DNA from: an uncultured Clostridia bacterium
GTDB taxonomy: Bacteria; Bacillota; Clostridia; Oscillospirales; Oscillospiraceae
Reading direction: 5' to 3'
Length of the DNA stretch: 64,000 nt
Assembly: GCA_947649615.1 (NCBI GenBank)
Contig: CANSSG010000011.1
Coordinates: 1 to 64,000 of the forward strand
The position numbers and the translations under genes are program-made. Below are positions 24,635 to 36,339 of this stretch, in pieces. How positions within the stretch are numbered: position 1 is the stretch's first letter; each line of letters opens with the position of its first letter. The notes beneath the pieces were generated by a model that was not told the origin of the DNA, made no database searches, and worked only from the letters and a program-made list of their open reading frames with translations.

Positions 24635-25051
24635 ATGCCTACTTTCAACCAACTGGTTCGCAAGGGCCGGCAGCAGGCTACCTACAAGTCTACCGCCCCC
24701 GCTATGCAGTATGGTCTCAACACCCTGAAGAACAAGGAGACCGACCTGCCCTCTCCTCAGAAGCGCGGTGTGTGTACTGCGGTCCGTACCGCTACCCCCA
24801 AGAAGCCGAACTCCGCTCTGCGTAAGATCGCCCGTGTGCGCCTGACCAACGGCTACGAGGTCACCGCCTATATTCCCGGCGTGGGCCACTCCCTCCAGGA
24901 ACACTCCGTGGTTATGATCCGCGGCGGTCGTGTCAAGGACCTCCCCGGCGTCCGTTACCACATCATCCGCGGTACGCTGGACACCCAGGGCGTTCAGGGC
25001 CGTATGCAGGCCCGCTCCAAATACGGCGCCAAGCGCCCGAAGTCCAAGTAA
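24635..25051 (+). CDS. rpsL: 30S ribosomal protein uS12
   Basis: 138 residues, AAAGGAG before the ATG. The decoding-centre loop [17 protein letters not shown] is intact with the lysine that is changed in many streptomycin-resistant mutants, and [16 protein letters not shown] follows. No resistance-type substitution is apparent at that lysine. First core r-protein gene of the str operon. Confidence 0.97.
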   Translation: MPTFNQLVRKGRQQATYKSTAPAMQYGLNTLKNKETDLPSPQKRGVCTAVRTATPKKPNSALRKIARVRLTNGYEVTAYIPGVGHSLQEHSVVMIRGGRVKDLPGVRYHIIRGTLDTQGVQGRMQARSKYGAKRPKSK

Positions 25052-25323
25052 GTTCCGACGGAACGGACCAGGAGCGAGTCCGAATCGATTTGCCGAAATG
25101 GTTGAACATAGTTTTCTTTTCCTATAAGAAAAACTGTGAACCCAACCCTCTTTGGCAGGCGAAACACAGGTTGACGTTTGCTTTGCTGGAAAGGGACTCC
25201 ATCTCGATGCGAGTTCCCAGGGACGTCATTCGGCCGCGCCGAACGGCCTTCCCCCAAGGCGCTGCAAGCGCCGCCTTGCGAGTACCTATGATTTCATAAA
25301 TAATAATGAAGGAGGGAAGCATC
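25052..25323 (+). ncRNA. Structured spacer RNA between rpsL and rpsG
   Basis: This 272-base gap has no gene but several consecutive pairings: GTTCC-GAC-GGAAC (25053-25065); a long hairpin closed by GGTTG (25100-25104) and CAACC (25143-25147) with an inner TTTTCTT/AAGAAAA stem; a domain closed by GACGT and ACGTC (about 25172-25226) with inner CTGG...GGACTC pairing to GAGTTC...CCAG; TTCGGC-CGC-GCCGAA (25230-25244); and AAGGCGCT...AGCGCC-GCCTT (25257-25279). The gap between these two genes is normally short. A cis-regulatory element for S7, or an inserted element, are both possible. Confidence 0.5.
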
Positions 25324-25794
25324 GTGCCTAGAAGAGGTAATGTTCCCAAAAGAGAGATTCTGCCCGATCCTATGTACAACAGCGTTCTGGTGACCAAGCT
25401 GGTCAACTCCATTATGCTGGACGGCAAAAAGGGTGTGGCGCAGAAGATCGTTTACGGCGCCTTTGACATCGTCAAGGACAAGACTGACAAGGAGCCACTG
25501 GAGGTGTTCACCACCGCCATGGACAACATTATGCCCAGCCTGGAGGTCAAGGCCCGCCGCGTGGGCGGCGCCACCTATCAGGTGCCTATGGACGTACGCC
25601 CCGCCCGCCGCCAGACCCTCGGCCTGCGGTGGCTGACTGCGTACGCCCGCTCCCGCAGCGAGCGCACCATGGCTGAGCGCCTGGCCGGCGAGATTATGGA
25701 CGCCGCCAATAATACCGGTTCCGCTGTCAAGAAGCGGGAAGACACTCACAAGATGGCCGAATCCAACAAGGCCTTCGCCCATTTCCGTTGGTAA
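25324..25794 (+). CDS. rpsG: 30S ribosomal protein uS7
   Basis: 156 residues from the GTG at 25324 ([11 protein letters not shown]), with GAAGGAGGG nine bases upstream; an ATG at 25306 would put the ribosome site inside the gene. Normal length. Core motifs: [20 protein letters not shown] and [15 protein letters not shown], then [16 protein letters not shown]7 nucleates the 30S head and is the classic autoregulator of str operons, relevant to the long structured spacer just upstream. Confidence 0.97.
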   Translation: MPRRGNVPKREILPDPMYNSVLVTKLVNSIMLDGKKGVAQKIVYGAFDIVKDKTDKEPLEVFTTAMDNIMPSLEVKARRVGGATYQVPMDVRPARRQTLGLRWLTAYARSRSERTMAERLAGEIMDAANNTGSAVKKREDTHKMAESNKAFAHFRW

Positions 25795-25809
25795 GTTAGG
25801 AGGAGCAGT

Positions 25810-27921
25810 ATGCCGAGAAAGGTATCACTGGAAAACACAAGAAATATCGGCATTATGGCTCACATTGATGCAGGAAAGACCACTACCACTGAGCGTATCC
25901 TGTATTATACCGGTGTGAACTATAAGATCGGCGAGACCCATGAGGGTACCGCTACGATGGACTGGATGGCCCAGGAGCAGGAGCGCGGCATCACCATCAC
26001 GTCCGCCGCCACCACCTGCTACTGGCAGGGTATGAGGAACCAGTTCCCCCAGACCCGCATCAATATCATCGACACACCGGGCCATGTTGACTTCACCGTG
26101 GAGGTGGAGCGTTCCCTGCGTGTACTGGACGGCTCCGTAACCGTCATGTGCGCCAAGGGCGGCGTTGAGCCCCAATCCGAAACCGTCTGGCGTCAGGCGG
26201 ATCACTACAGAGTCCCCCGCATGATTTACGTCAATAAAATGGACATCATGGGCGCGGATTTCTACAACGTGCTGCGCATGATCGACGAGCGTCTCAAGTG
26301 CAATGCGGTACCCATCCAGCTCCCCATCGGGAAGGAAGCCGATTTCCGCGGCATTATCGACCTGGTGGAAATGAAGGCGTATATCTATAACGATGACCTG
26401 GGTAAGGACATCAGCGAGGAGGCCATCCCCGAGGATATGGCCGAGTTGGCTGCGGAGTATCATGAGAAGATGCTGGACGCGGTGAGCATGTTCGACGACG
26501 CGATCATGGAGATGTACCTGGAAGGCCAGGACATTCCCAAGGACCGCATCCGCAAGGCCATCCGGCAGGCTACCTGCGCGGTGGAGATGATCCCCGTGGT
26601 CTGCGGCACTTCTTACCGCAATAAGGGCATCCAGCGCTTGCTGGACGCGATTGTGGACTATATGCCCTCCCCCCTGGACATCCCCGCCATCAAGGGCGTC
26701 AACCCCAAGACCGATGAGGAAGAGGAGCGCCCCTCCGATGATAACGCCCCCTTCTCCGCGCTGGCGTTCAAGATCATGACCGACCCCTATGTGGGCCGTC
26801 TGTCCTTCGTCCGCGTGTATTCCGGACAGGTCAGCACCGGTTCTGCCGTGCTGAACTCCACCAAGGGCCAGAAGGAGCGCATTGGCCGCATTTTGCAGAT
26901 GCATGCCAATCACCGGGAGGACATTGAGACCATCTACTCCGGCGACATCGCCGGCGTCATCGGCCTGAAGAACTCCACCACCGGCGATACCCTGTGCGAC
27001 GACAAGCATCCCGTTATCTTGGAGTCCATGGAGTTCCCTGACCCCGTTATCCGGGTGGCCATCGAGCCGAAGACCAAGGCTGGCCAGGAGAAGATGGGCG
27101 TTGCCCTGATGAAGCTGGCGGAAGAGGACCCCACCTTCAAGACCTACACCGATGAGGAGACGGGGCAGACCATTATCGCCGGTATGGGCGAACTGCATCT
27201 GGAAATCATCGTAGACCGCCTGCTCCGCGAGTACAAGGTGGAAGCCAATGTAGGCGCGCCCCAGGTGGCCTACAAGGAGACCATCAAGAAGAGCGTCCAG
27301 CAGGATACCAAGTACGCCCGCCAGTCCGGCGGTAAGGGCCAGTACGGCCACGTCAAGCTCCGTGTGGAGCCCAACGAGTCCGGCAAGGGCTATGAGTTCG
27401 TCAACGAAGTGGTTGGCGGCGCGGTGCCTAAGGAGTATATCCCCGCCGTGGACGCCGGTATCCAGGGGGCCATGCTCTCCGGCGTACTGGCCGGTTACCC
27501 GGTGGTGGATGTGAAGGTCACGCTGTATGACGGAAGCTACCACGAGGTGGACTCCTCTGAAATGGCTTTCAAAATTGCCGGTTCCATGGCGTTCAAGGAA
27601 GCCTGCCAGAAAGCGGATGCCACCTTGCTGGAACCCATCATGAAGGTGGTCGTGATCGTGCCCGAGGAGTATATGGGCGATGTTATCGGCGACCTCAATA
27701 GCCGCCGCGGCCAGATCCAGGGCTTTGAAGCCCGCTCCGGCGCCCAGCAGATCGACGCCTTTGTACCCCTGAGCGAGATGTTCGGCTATGCAACCGACCT
27801 GCGTTCCCGGACCCAGGGCCGGGGCCAGTATACCATGGAACCCAGCCACTATATTGAGATCCCGAAGAACATCCGGGAGAAAATCATTGACCAGCGCATG
27901 GGCGGCCGGGCAATGAAGTAA
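25810..27921 (+). CDS. fusA: Elongation factor G
   Basis: 703 residues, GGAGGAG upstream. GTPase motifs are [15 protein letters not shown] (G1), [15 protein letters not shown] (G3) and YVNKMD (G4), with the full set of domains II-V to the C-terminal [17 protein letters not shown]. It drives ribosomal translocation. It begins 15 bases after rpsG, within the str operon. Confidence 0.98.
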   Translation: MPRKVSLENTRNIGIMAHIDAGKTTTTERILYYTGVNYKIGETHEGTATMDWMAQEQERGITITSAATTCYWQGMRNQFPQTRINIIDTPGHVDFTVEVERSLRVLDGSVTVMCAKGGVEPQSETVWRQADHYRVPRMIYVNKMDIMGADFYNVLRMIDERLKCNAVPIQLPIGKEADFRGIIDLVEMKAYIYNDDLGKDISEEAIPEDMAELAAEYHEKMLDAVSMFDDAIMEMYLEGQDIPKDRIRKAIRQATCAVEMIPVVCGTSYRNKGIQRLLDAIVDYMPSPLDIPAIKGVNPKTDEEEERPSDDNAPFSALAFKIMTDPYVGRLSFVRVYSGQVSTGSAVLNSTKGQKERIGRILQMHANHREDIETIYSGDIAGVIGLKNSTTGDTLCDDKHPVILESMEFPDPVIRVAIEPKTKAGQEKMGVALMKLAEEDPTFKTYTDEETGQTIIAGMGELHLEIIVDRLLREYKVEANVGAPQVAYKETIKKSVQQDTKYARQSGGKGQYGHVKLRVEPNESGKGYEFVNEVVGGAVPKEYIPAVDAGIQGAMLSGVLAGYPVVDVKVTLYDGSYHEVDSSEMAFKIAGSMAFKEACQKADATLLEPIMKVVVIVPEEYMGDVIGDLNSRRGQIQGFEARSGAQQIDAFVPLSEMFGYATDLRSRTQGRGQYTMEPSHYIEIPKNIREKIIDQRMGGRAMK

Positions 27922-27961
27922 AATAAATTCCAAATTATTCCGGGAGAAAGCGTTTTTAGGA

Positions 27962-27990
27962 TTGCTTTTTCCTGAGAGTTGTTGTAAAAT
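27962..27990 (+). promoter_or_regulatory. Candidate internal promoter for tuf
   Basis: TTGCTT (27962-27967) and TAAAAT (27985-27990), 17-base spacing, in the 136-base gap between fusA and tuf. The weak -35 makes this tentative; tuf often has an extra promoter. Confidence 0.5.
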
Positions 27991-28057
27991 ATCAGCATAA
28001 TGACGTTTTGTGCTGAGTCCCTAACCATTCATTTAACCGTTAAGGAGGAAAATCCCA

Positions 28058-29260
<1,203 letters not shown>

Positions 29261-29272
29261 TTTGTACCGCAA

Positions 29273-29302
29273 AAGCGGCCGTCTGCGGACGGCCGCTTTT
29301 TT
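29273..29302 (+). terminator. tuf terminator
   Basis: Stem AAGCGGCCGTC with GACGGCCGCTT, four-base loop TGCG, then T6. Confidence 0.93.
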
Positions 29303-29416
29303 GCGGCCTTTACTAATGAAATCTTAATAACTCCTTAAAGCCCGGGCGCTTTCTTTTTTTAGAAGGGTATGTTAAGATGTTATAGTAGAAGTGGTGGAAC
29401 AATGGGAGGAGTTTTT

Positions 29417-30103
29417 ATGGCAAATATCTTGATTTGTGACGACGAGCGGGATATTGTTTCCGCGTTGAAGATTTATCTCAGCGCGGAAAATTATACGCTC
29501 TTTGAAGCTTTTACTGGGCGGGAAGCCTTGGATATCGTGCGGAAAAATGACATCCATCTGATTCTGATGGATATCATGATGCCTGAGATGGATGGGATTT
29601 CCGCTACCGCTAAGCTGCGGGAGGAATTTAATATCCCGATTATCCTCCTGACCGCCAAAAGCGAGGATACCGATAAGGTACTGGGCTTGAACGTGGGGGC
29701 GGATGATTATATCACGAAGCCGTTCAACCCGATCGAGGTTTTGGCGCGGGTCCGCAGCCAGCTGCGGCGGTACACGACCTTGGGCGGGATGGAGCAGAAG
29801 CCCAGCAAGCTGGTGATTGGCGGGATTGTCTTGGATGATGAGACCAAACAGGTCTCGGTGGATGGCGAGGGGGTCAGTCTGACGCCCATTGAGTATAATA
29901 TTCTGCTTCTGCTGATGCGGCACCCCGGGAAGGTCTACTCTTCGGGGCAGATTTATGAGCAGGTCTGGAATGAAACCGCTTTTGGCTCCGAGGGGGCTGT
30001 GGCGGTCCATATCCGGCACCTGCGGGAAAAACTGGAGATTGATCCTTCTAACCCCAGATACCTGAAGGTGGTTTGGGGATTGGGATATAAGATGGAGCCT
30101 TGA
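29417..30103 (+). CDS. OmpR/PhoB-type response regulator
   Basis: 228 residues from the ATG at 29417, after GGGAGGAG. The receiver domain (1-118) has the acidic pair ICDDE, the phosphorylated aspartate in LILMDIMMPEMDG, T in LLTAKSEDT and K in YITKPF. The DNA-binding winged helix (about 130-228) includes LTPIEYNILLLLMRHPGKVYS and VAVHIRHLREKLE. It is paired with the histidine kinase 98 bases downstream. Target genes unknown. Confidence 0.95.
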   Translation: MANILICDDERDIVSALKIYLSAENYTLFEAFTGREALDIVRKNDIHLILMDIMMPEMDGISATAKLREEFNIPIILLTAKSEDTDKVLGLNVGADDYITKPFNPIEVLARVRSQLRRYTTLGGMEQKPSKLVIGGIVLDDETKQVSVDGEGVSLTPIEYNILLLLMRHPGKVYSSGQIYEQVWNETAFGSEGAVAVHIRHLREKLEIDPSNPRYLKVVWGLGYKMEP

Positions 30104-30201
30104 TCTGCCCCGATATACCGTAGCCGGGAGACCGCCGGGCTGGTTTGGGTGGGAACTACCGTTTGCCGCCAGGGCGCGGCGATGAAAGTGATGTGAATTA
30201 T

Positions 30202-32121
30202 ATGGAAAAGAAAAAAGACCTGCGGCAAAGCCTGGCGGCCAAAGCGGCTGCAATCCTGCTCCTGATTGTTGCCACCGCCGGGGCGGTGGTGGGTACTACC
30301 GCCGTGACGCTGCTCTCCTGCGGGTATGGCGCCGCCAATACCTTTCAGGATGACATCCTCTGCAAGGAAGCAATGTCCAGTGCGATGGACAGCGCCCTCT
30401 CCTACGTGGCGGCTGAACAGGATGAATACGGTTTTAGCATCCATTACAATCAAACGATGATGGAACGGGCCGGGGGGTTCGCCGCACAGGTCTTTTTGGG
30501 CGACCCTGCCAACGGGAAACTCCTGGGCGGCTGGTCCGACGTCCCGGCGGAAAACGACGTACTCTGCCGGCAGACGATGGCCGTCGATGTCCGGGACGAT
30601 GAGGGCAGGCGTACCGGCGAGTATTATACGGTGGTGGGATATGTGTCCAAGGACCTGCCTGCCGGAAGCAATTTTGCGGTGCGCTACAGTATCTATAACC
30701 AACTGCACAATATGCCCTTCTCCCTCACGATCCTGATTACCGTGGCGCTGGCCGTTTGCGCACTGGCGGCGTTGATTTTCCTGTTCTGCGCTGCGGGGCA
30801 TAAGGCCGGGCATGAGGAGATATGCCTTAACTGGCAGGACCGGGTCCCGCTGGATTTGTATGCCTGCCTGGCGGTGGGGGCGTTCTGCATCGCAATGATT
30901 CCTGTTTTGGAGGTTGGCGGCGGGGGAGGGATGCCCTTCGCCTTGCAGATCGGCACCATATGCCTGTCCGCCGTAGGCGGGAGCTGTGTACTGCTGGCGG
31001 CTATGCTGACCCTCGCGACACGGTTGAAAAAGGGGAAATGGTGGCGCAATACCGTCTGCTGGCGGGCGGTGCGTTGGTGCAAACGGCTGTGGCGGCGATG
31101 CTGGCAGGCTTTCGTGGAACTGGTGCGGATTTTGCCGATGACGTGGCGGGTGATTTTGGGGCTGCTGGCGGTGCTGGGCGCCCAGTCGATTTTGACATTG
31201 CTGGTTTTCGACAGCTATGAGGGGTTCTTCTTCTTTTTGGTGACCGTCGGGCTGGACGTCGCCCTGGCGGGGGCGGCGGCGTGGATGACCATCCAACTCC
31301 AGAAGGTGCGGGATACGGGGTCCGCCTTGGCCGCAGGGGACTTGGAAGCCCAGCTGGATACCGAAAAAATGTACTTCGATGTGAAACGCCATGCGGAGGA
31401 TTTGAACGCCATCGGCGTGGGGATGAACAAGGCCGTCGAGCAGCGGCTGAAAAGCGAGCGGCTGAAAACAGAATTGATTACAAATGTGTCCCATGATATT
31501 AAAACGCCGCTGACGAGCATTGTTAATTATGTGGATTTGCTGAAAAAGCAGGATTTGCCGCCGGATGCCCAGGAATACCTGATGGTGCTGGACCGGCAGT
31601 CCAGGCGGCTGAAAAAGCTGACCGAAGACCTGGTGGAGGCCAGCAAGGCCGCTACGGGGAATGTTACCGTGAACCTGGAGCCAATCGTCGTCAATGAGAT
31701 TATACATCAGGCGATTGCCGACTATGAGGAAAAGCTGGCGGCGGGGAAGCTGGAAATGATCGTGAATACCTATGAGGGGAATCTGATGGCGCTGGCCGAC
31801 GGGCGGCTGCTGTGGCGGGTGCTGGATAACCTGCTGGGCAATGTTTGCAAGTACGCGATGGCGGGGACGCGGGTGTATGTGGACCTCAGCGCACAGGATG
31901 GCAGGGTGTTCCTGTCTATGAAGAATATTTCCAGGGACCCGCTGAATGTGTCCGCCGAGGAACTGATGGAGCGGTTCGTGCGGGGCGACGCTTCCCGCCA
32001 TACCGAGGGCAGCGGGCTGGGGTTGAATATTGCCAGGAGCTTTATGGATTTGATGGGAGGCGGGTTCGAACTGTATGTGGACGGGGACTTGTTCAAGGCG
32101 GAGCTGTCCCTGCGGGCGTAA
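30202..32121 (+). CDS. Multi-helix membrane sensor histidine kinase
   Basis: 639 residues from the ATG at 30202. The first helix (about 12-36) is followed by an external region of about 130 residues, then roughly five more helices up to residue 375. The HisKA box is TNVSHDIKTPLTSIVNYVDL near 430 and the ATPase domain has DNLLGNVCKYAM and GSGLGLNIARSFMDLMGG. The extra helices suggest a membrane- or envelope-derived signal. The ribosome site is weak, so start choice is less certain. Cognate regulator is the gene before it. Confidence 0.93.
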   Translation: MEKKKDLRQSLAAKAAAILLLIVATAGAVVGTTAVTLLSCGYGAANTFQDDILCKEAMSSAMDSALSYVAAEQDEYGFSIHYNQTMMERAGGFAAQVFLGDPANGKLLGGWSDVPAENDVLCRQTMAVDVRDDEGRRTGEYYTVVGYVSKDLPAGSNFAVRYSIYNQLHNMPFSLTILITVALAVCALAALIFLFCAAGHKAGHEEICLNWQDRVPLDLYACLAVGAFCIAMIPVLEVGGGGGMPFALQIGTICLSAVGGSCVLLAAMLTLATRLKKGKWWRNTVCWRAVRWCKRLWRRCWQAFVELVRILPMTWRVILGLLAVLGAQSILTLLVFDSYEGFFFFLVTVGLDVALAGAAAWMTIQLQKVRDTGSALAAGDLEAQLDTEKMYFDVKRHAEDLNAIGVGMNKAVEQRLKSERLKTELITNVSHDIKTPLTSIVNYVDLLKKQDLPPDAQEYLMVLDRQSRRLKKLTEDLVEASKAATGNVTVNLEPIVVNEIIHQAIADYEEKLAAGKLEMIVNTYEGNLMALADGRLLWRVLDNLLGNVCKYAMAGTRVYVDLSAQDGRVFLSMKNISRDPLNVSAEELMERFVRGDASRHTEGSGLGLNIARSFMDLMGGGFELYVDGDLFKAELSLRA

Positions 32122-32193
32122 ATCCGGCCTAAGCCAAATGCAGGTCCCTGGCTTGGCGGCCCATTGGCTTCAAGAAAAAGTATAAATGGTTTG

Positions 32194-32228
32194 AACCGGC
32201 TGTTTCTTATGGAAACAGCCGGTTTTCC
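32194..32228 (+). terminator. Terminator of the two-component operon
   Basis: AACCGGCTGTTTC pairs with GAAACAGCCGGTT around a short TTATG loop, then TTCCTTTT. Confidence 0.85.
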
Positions 32229-32307
32229 TTTTGCTGTGGTTTTTTGAAAAAATGATGCGGGAAGCTGCTGCGCGGGTGGAAAAATATGGAACTAAACCGG
32301 ACATTAA

Positions 32308-32961
<654 letters not shown>

Positions 32962-32983
32962 GGAAGAATCTGTAAAAATGTTG

Positions 32984-33093
32984 AAGCATTCTCGTAAACC
33001 GCTGCTTCTTCTGGGAAGATAATGTTATGCGGATTAAGCGAATCAAAGGCAAAAACAAAAATGTGTAAAAACTTGTCTATCCGCAGAATGCTT
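32984..33093 (+). repeat. 9-base inverted repeat between recombinase and polysaccharide genes
   Basis: AAGCATTCT (32984-32992) and its exact reverse complement AGAATGCTT (33085-33093) bracket 92 bases. This could be a small invertible switch acted on by the adjacent serine recombinase, but a repeat this short can arise by chance, and I see no convincing promoter between the arms. Confidence 0.25.
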
Positions 33094-33197
33094 GCAGCCC
33101 CTTTTCTGGGCAATGTATGGCATCAGCAGAAAAACAGGATTTTGGCGGTACTGCAAGCGGCGGGATATTTCCAATGACAAACTGGAGGTGTTCTAAC

Positions 33198-33890
33198 ATG
33201 AAGGCGGCTGAAAACTTGGAAGCTGTGATGGCGGATACGGAGGAAATTCCGCCGGTCATCCAAGTATCAACCCCAAGACAGGCGAGGGGATATCTGTGGT
33301 GCAAACGGGTTCAGGACGTGGTCCTGTCTGCGTTGGCGCTGGCGGTGCTTTCGCCGGTTTTACTCCTAATTGCAATTATCATTTTCGTAGACGATCCGAG
33401 CGGCGGGCCAATCTTTACCCAGACCCGCTGCGGCCAGGGAGGCAAGGAGTTCCGGCTCTATAAATTCCGAACTATGTGCGCAGACGCGGAAAAGCAGCTG
33501 GAAACCCTGCTGCCCTACAACGAAATGTCTGGGCCTGCGTTCAAAATCCGAGACGATCCCAGAATTACCAGGTTTGGACGGCTGCTGCGGGCTACATGCC
33601 TGGATGAACTGCCGCAGCTGATCAATATCCTGCGGGGGGATATGTCTATCGTTGGGCCGCGGCCCCCCCTGCCCCGGGAGGTGGTCAAGTATACCGCCTA
33701 TCAGAGACAGCGGTTGTCCGTTCAGCCAGGGCTTACCTGCTTCTGGCAGGTGCAGCCGGACCGCAATGAGTTGGATTTTGACGCGTGGATGGAGTTGGAT
33801 TTGCGCTATATCCGGGAGCGGAATTGGAGGCTGGATTGGAAACTCATCTTTTTAACCACAAAAACCGTCTTCCGCAGGGACGGCATTTGA
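33198..33890 (+). CDS. Undecaprenyl-phosphate sugar phosphotransferase
   Basis: 230 residues from the ATG at 33198, after GGAGGTG. This is the initiating enzyme of exopolysaccharide synthesis: it moves a sugar-1-phosphate from a nucleotide sugar to undecaprenyl phosphate. One hydrophobic helix (about 45-66) precedes the catalytic domain with FRLYKFRTMCADAE, CLDELPQLINILRGDMSIVGPRPP and LTCFWQVQPDRNELDFDAW. It is the short WecP/EpsL-like form, without the four-helix N-terminus. First enzyme gene of the locus. Confidence 0.93.
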   Translation: MKAAENLEAVMADTEEIPPVIQVSTPRQARGYLWCKRVQDVVLSALALAVLSPVLLLIAIIIFVDDPSGGPIFTQTRCGQGGKEFRLYKFRTMCADAEKQLETLLPYNEMSGPAFKIRDDPRITRFGRLLRATCLDELPQLINILRGDMSIVGPRPPLPREVVKYTAYQRQRLSVQPGLTCFWQVQPDRNELDFDAWMELDLRYIRERNWRLDWKLIFLTTKTVFRRDGI

Positions 33891-33923
33891 TTGCGTACCG
33901 TAATTCTAACAGGAGGTGAAACG

Positions 33924-34841
33924 ATGGCAGCAGATGTGAAGGAGAAGGAAACCGCCGTTGCCATCCCCAAACGAGGGAAAAAACGGCGGTTTCGGGTGAT
34001 TTGCGGGGTGCTTTTGGCGGCCGCTGTTCTGACCTTTTGCGGCTGGCGGATGCTCTCCGATGAGTTGGAGGTCAGCTTTTATCATTTGTATTCTCCGAAA
34101 ATCGTGGGTGCGGAGGGCGTCCGGGCCGTGGTGCTGTCAGACCTACATAACCGGGAGTTTGGCCCAGGAAATGAGGACTTGGTTGGTCAGATTGCCGGGC
34201 TGGAACCTGATTTGATCTTGATTGCCGGGGATATGGTCAACGCGGATGATGCCAACCTCAACGTCGTGGCCGATCTTTGCGGCGCGTTAGTTAAAATCGC
34301 GCCGGTTTATTACAGCCCCGGCAATCATGAAAGCAATTTGATGTATGAGCAGGGCAGCCCGCTGGAAAGCCTGCTGGTGGAACAAGGCGTTCATTTTCTG
34401 GTGACCTGGTCGGAGGAGGCCGTAGTTGGGAAGACGCCGTTCCTCATTGGAGGGCTGAATACTTCCCCGGAGGGGTTTGCCGAGTACGGCGCGGCTTTTA
34501 TGGAGGAATATGAAAAGAGTTCTGCCTTTAAGCTGTTGATCTCCCACTACCCAAACCTTTACTATGACGCGCTGGCGGATGCGGCGGTTGATCTGGCCGT
34601 TTGCGGACACTTCCACGGCGGGCAGGTGCGCCTGCCGCTGGTGGGCGGGGTGTACCACGGTGACGTGGGGTTCTTCCCGCAGTATAGCGGCGGGATGTAT
34701 CAGCTTCCCCATGGCGCGGTGTTTGTTTCCAGAGGGATGGGCGGACACAGCCTGTTTCCCCGGGTGAACAACCGGCCGGAATTGGCCGTTATTGACATCA
34801 ATGGGCGGCAGGACGCCGGCCCGCAGCAGACATCCAGTTAA
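33924..34841 (+). CDS. Membrane-anchored metallophosphoesterase
   Basis: 305 residues from the ATG at 33924, preceded by AGGAGGTG. A Lys/Arg-rich start and one helix (about 26-45) anchor the enzyme, catalytic domain probably outside. Calcineurin-like motifs are present: VVLSDLHNREFG, LILIAGDMVN, YYSPGNHES, LLISHYPNLY and CGHFHGGQVRLP. It could dephosphorylate a polysaccharide or lipid-linked intermediate. Its place as the second gene of the EPS locus suggests a part in that pathway, but the substrate is not known. Confidence 0.88.
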   Translation: MAADVKEKETAVAIPKRGKKRRFRVICGVLLAAAVLTFCGWRMLSDELEVSFYHLYSPKIVGAEGVRAVVLSDLHNREFGPGNEDLVGQIAGLEPDLILIAGDMVNADDANLNVVADLCGALVKIAPVYYSPGNHESNLMYEQGSPLESLLVEQGVHFLVTWSEEAVVGKTPFLIGGLNTSPEGFAEYGAAFMEEYEKSSAFKLLISHYPNLYYDALADAAVDLAVCGHFHGGQVRLPLVGGVYHGDVGFFPQYSGGMYQLPHGAVFVSRGMGGHSLFPRVNNRPELAVIDINGRQDAGPQQTSS

Positions 34842-34905
34842 CGCAGCTGAAAAGCACAAACTCTTTTTATATGCTTTTGACCATAAGAAAGGAGCGAAAC
34901 GCGAT

Positions 34906-36339
34906 ATGGTTATCTTGAGCGCCGCCGGGTTGGCGCTGAAAGCATTTCTGTTTTTTTTGTGCCTGGTTCTGCTTTACCGCTTTATTAAAATCAGAGAAAA
35001 GCTTCCTGCTATGGAGTTACGGGGAAGCCTGAGCCACCTTACCGGCAGGAAGAGATGGCTGGCGGTGTGGAGCATACTGTTTTTCTTGGCCTGCTTCACT
35101 GCGCGGATGGGACCTGCGCTCTATTCGCCGGATATGGTGATGGTGTTCAATTATGAGGAGGCGGCCCGGGGACAGAACCCTAACGTTACCCGGTTTAATG
35201 AATCCAATATCCTTTCGGATCATATCTTGGAGAAGGTAATTCAACGGGGAAACCTGGCAATTGATGTGGACCGGTTGTCCGATTTCCTGACGATGTCCGC
35301 TCCGTTGGACGCAGAAAAGCTGGATGTCTCCGTTGAGTCAAATCTGAAAATATCTACGGAGTACCGTGTGCGGTGCTCCAGTATGGCGTCCTTGTACCAT
35401 ACGAGTCCCAGGACGGTGCTGAACCTGCTGGCGGATGTCTACTGGGAGGACTTTGTGGGCAATTACGCGGAGAATGACAGCGTCCTGGACCTGTCCTTTG
35501 ACGAACTGGATGGGATGGAATACCTGGATGTAAAGGATTTCCTGAGTATGCAGGCCTACAAGCTGCGCAATTATATCCCCGTCTACAGCAGTGAGAGCGG
35601 CAGCTTCCGGGCGGCGGAGAGCCAGGAGACCTTCGCTTCCCTGTCGGAGAAGATCGGTAATTTTATCAACATTGAGCTGGAACGCTATGAAGCGTTTGTG
35701 CTTGAAAAAGGGCTTTCACAGGACCGCCGGACCTATCAGTCGCGGATGCAGTACGCCAACCGCCTGCTGGAAACCTCCCAGCGGAAGGAACTGGCGGCGT
35801 ATGATGTGCGCATTGAAACGATCGACATGTATAACGCCTTTATGACGCAGTTTGTGCTGATCCCTACCTATGACGAGGATAAGGAATTTTACATGTCCAG
35901 GACTAAGGTGGGCGTGGATTACTTCGCGGATGAGGCCAAGGAACATCTTGCTGCGGCTACCGAACTCGGGGAGGAGATTGAACATAACGCTTATGCCTCC
36001 ACCCAGGTCAATGCGTCCCAGGCGGCGGGGGACGCTTACAGCCAGGCGGACCAGTATATCGAAAGCATGAAGGCGGAGCTGCAAAAGCTATCGGCCCAGT
36101 GCCGCGAACTGTGCAGCGCGTATTTCAGAGAAAAGCGTGACGGATATATCCAGGTGTGTTTCACCGCGCCGTCCGCCGTGAACGAGGCGGCCGCCGCTTT
36201 CGCCCTTGCCGCCGTATTTGCCGCAGTGCAGGCGGGGCTTGCTGTCTCCAAACCGTTTTACCGTGAATTGCGTGAAAACCGCGCCGGACGTAAGGACGGG
36301 GATAAACAAGAAGTGCACAAGGAGAGTGCTGCCCAATGA
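34906..36339 (+). CDS. Wzz-like envelope protein of the EPS locus, first
   Basis: 477 residues from the ATG at 34906. Helices at about 5-24 and 49-66 and one near 430-452 flank a large external region rich in predicted helix, for example LSEKIGNFINIELERYEAFVLEKG and AKEHLAAATELGEEIEHNAYA. The topology resembles polysaccharide co-polymerases but with an extra N-terminal helix and no cytoplasmic kinase. I infer it helps set chain length together with the next gene, whose start it overlaps by four bases. Confidence 0.55.
   Translation: MVILSAAGLALKAFLFFLCLVLLYRFIKIREKLPAMELRGSLSHLTGRKRWLAVWSILFFLACFTARMGPALYSPDMVMVFNYEEAARGQNPNVTRFNESNILSDHILEKVIQRGNLAIDVDRLSDFLTMSAPLDAEKLDVSVESNLKISTEYRVRCSSMASLYHTSPRTVLNLLADVYWEDFVGNYAENDSVLDLSFDELDGMEYLDVKDFLSMQAYKLRNYIPVYSSESGSFRAAESQETFASLSEKIGNFINIELERYEAFVLEKGLSQDRRTYQSRMQYANRLLETSQRKELAAYDVRIETIDMYNAFMTQFVLIPTYDEDKEFYMSRTKVGVDYFADEAKEHLAAATELGEEIEHNAYASTQVNASQAAGDAYSQADQYIESMKAELQKLSAQCRELCSAYFREKRDGYIQVCFTAPSAVNEAAAAFALAAVFAAVQAGLAVSKPFYRELRENRAGRKDGDKQEVHKESAAQ

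Noticed and set aside
25825-27933. 702-codon minus-strand open frame opposite fusA
   Set aside because: It is the mirror of a highly expressed GC-rich gene and has no ribosome site or family resemblance.
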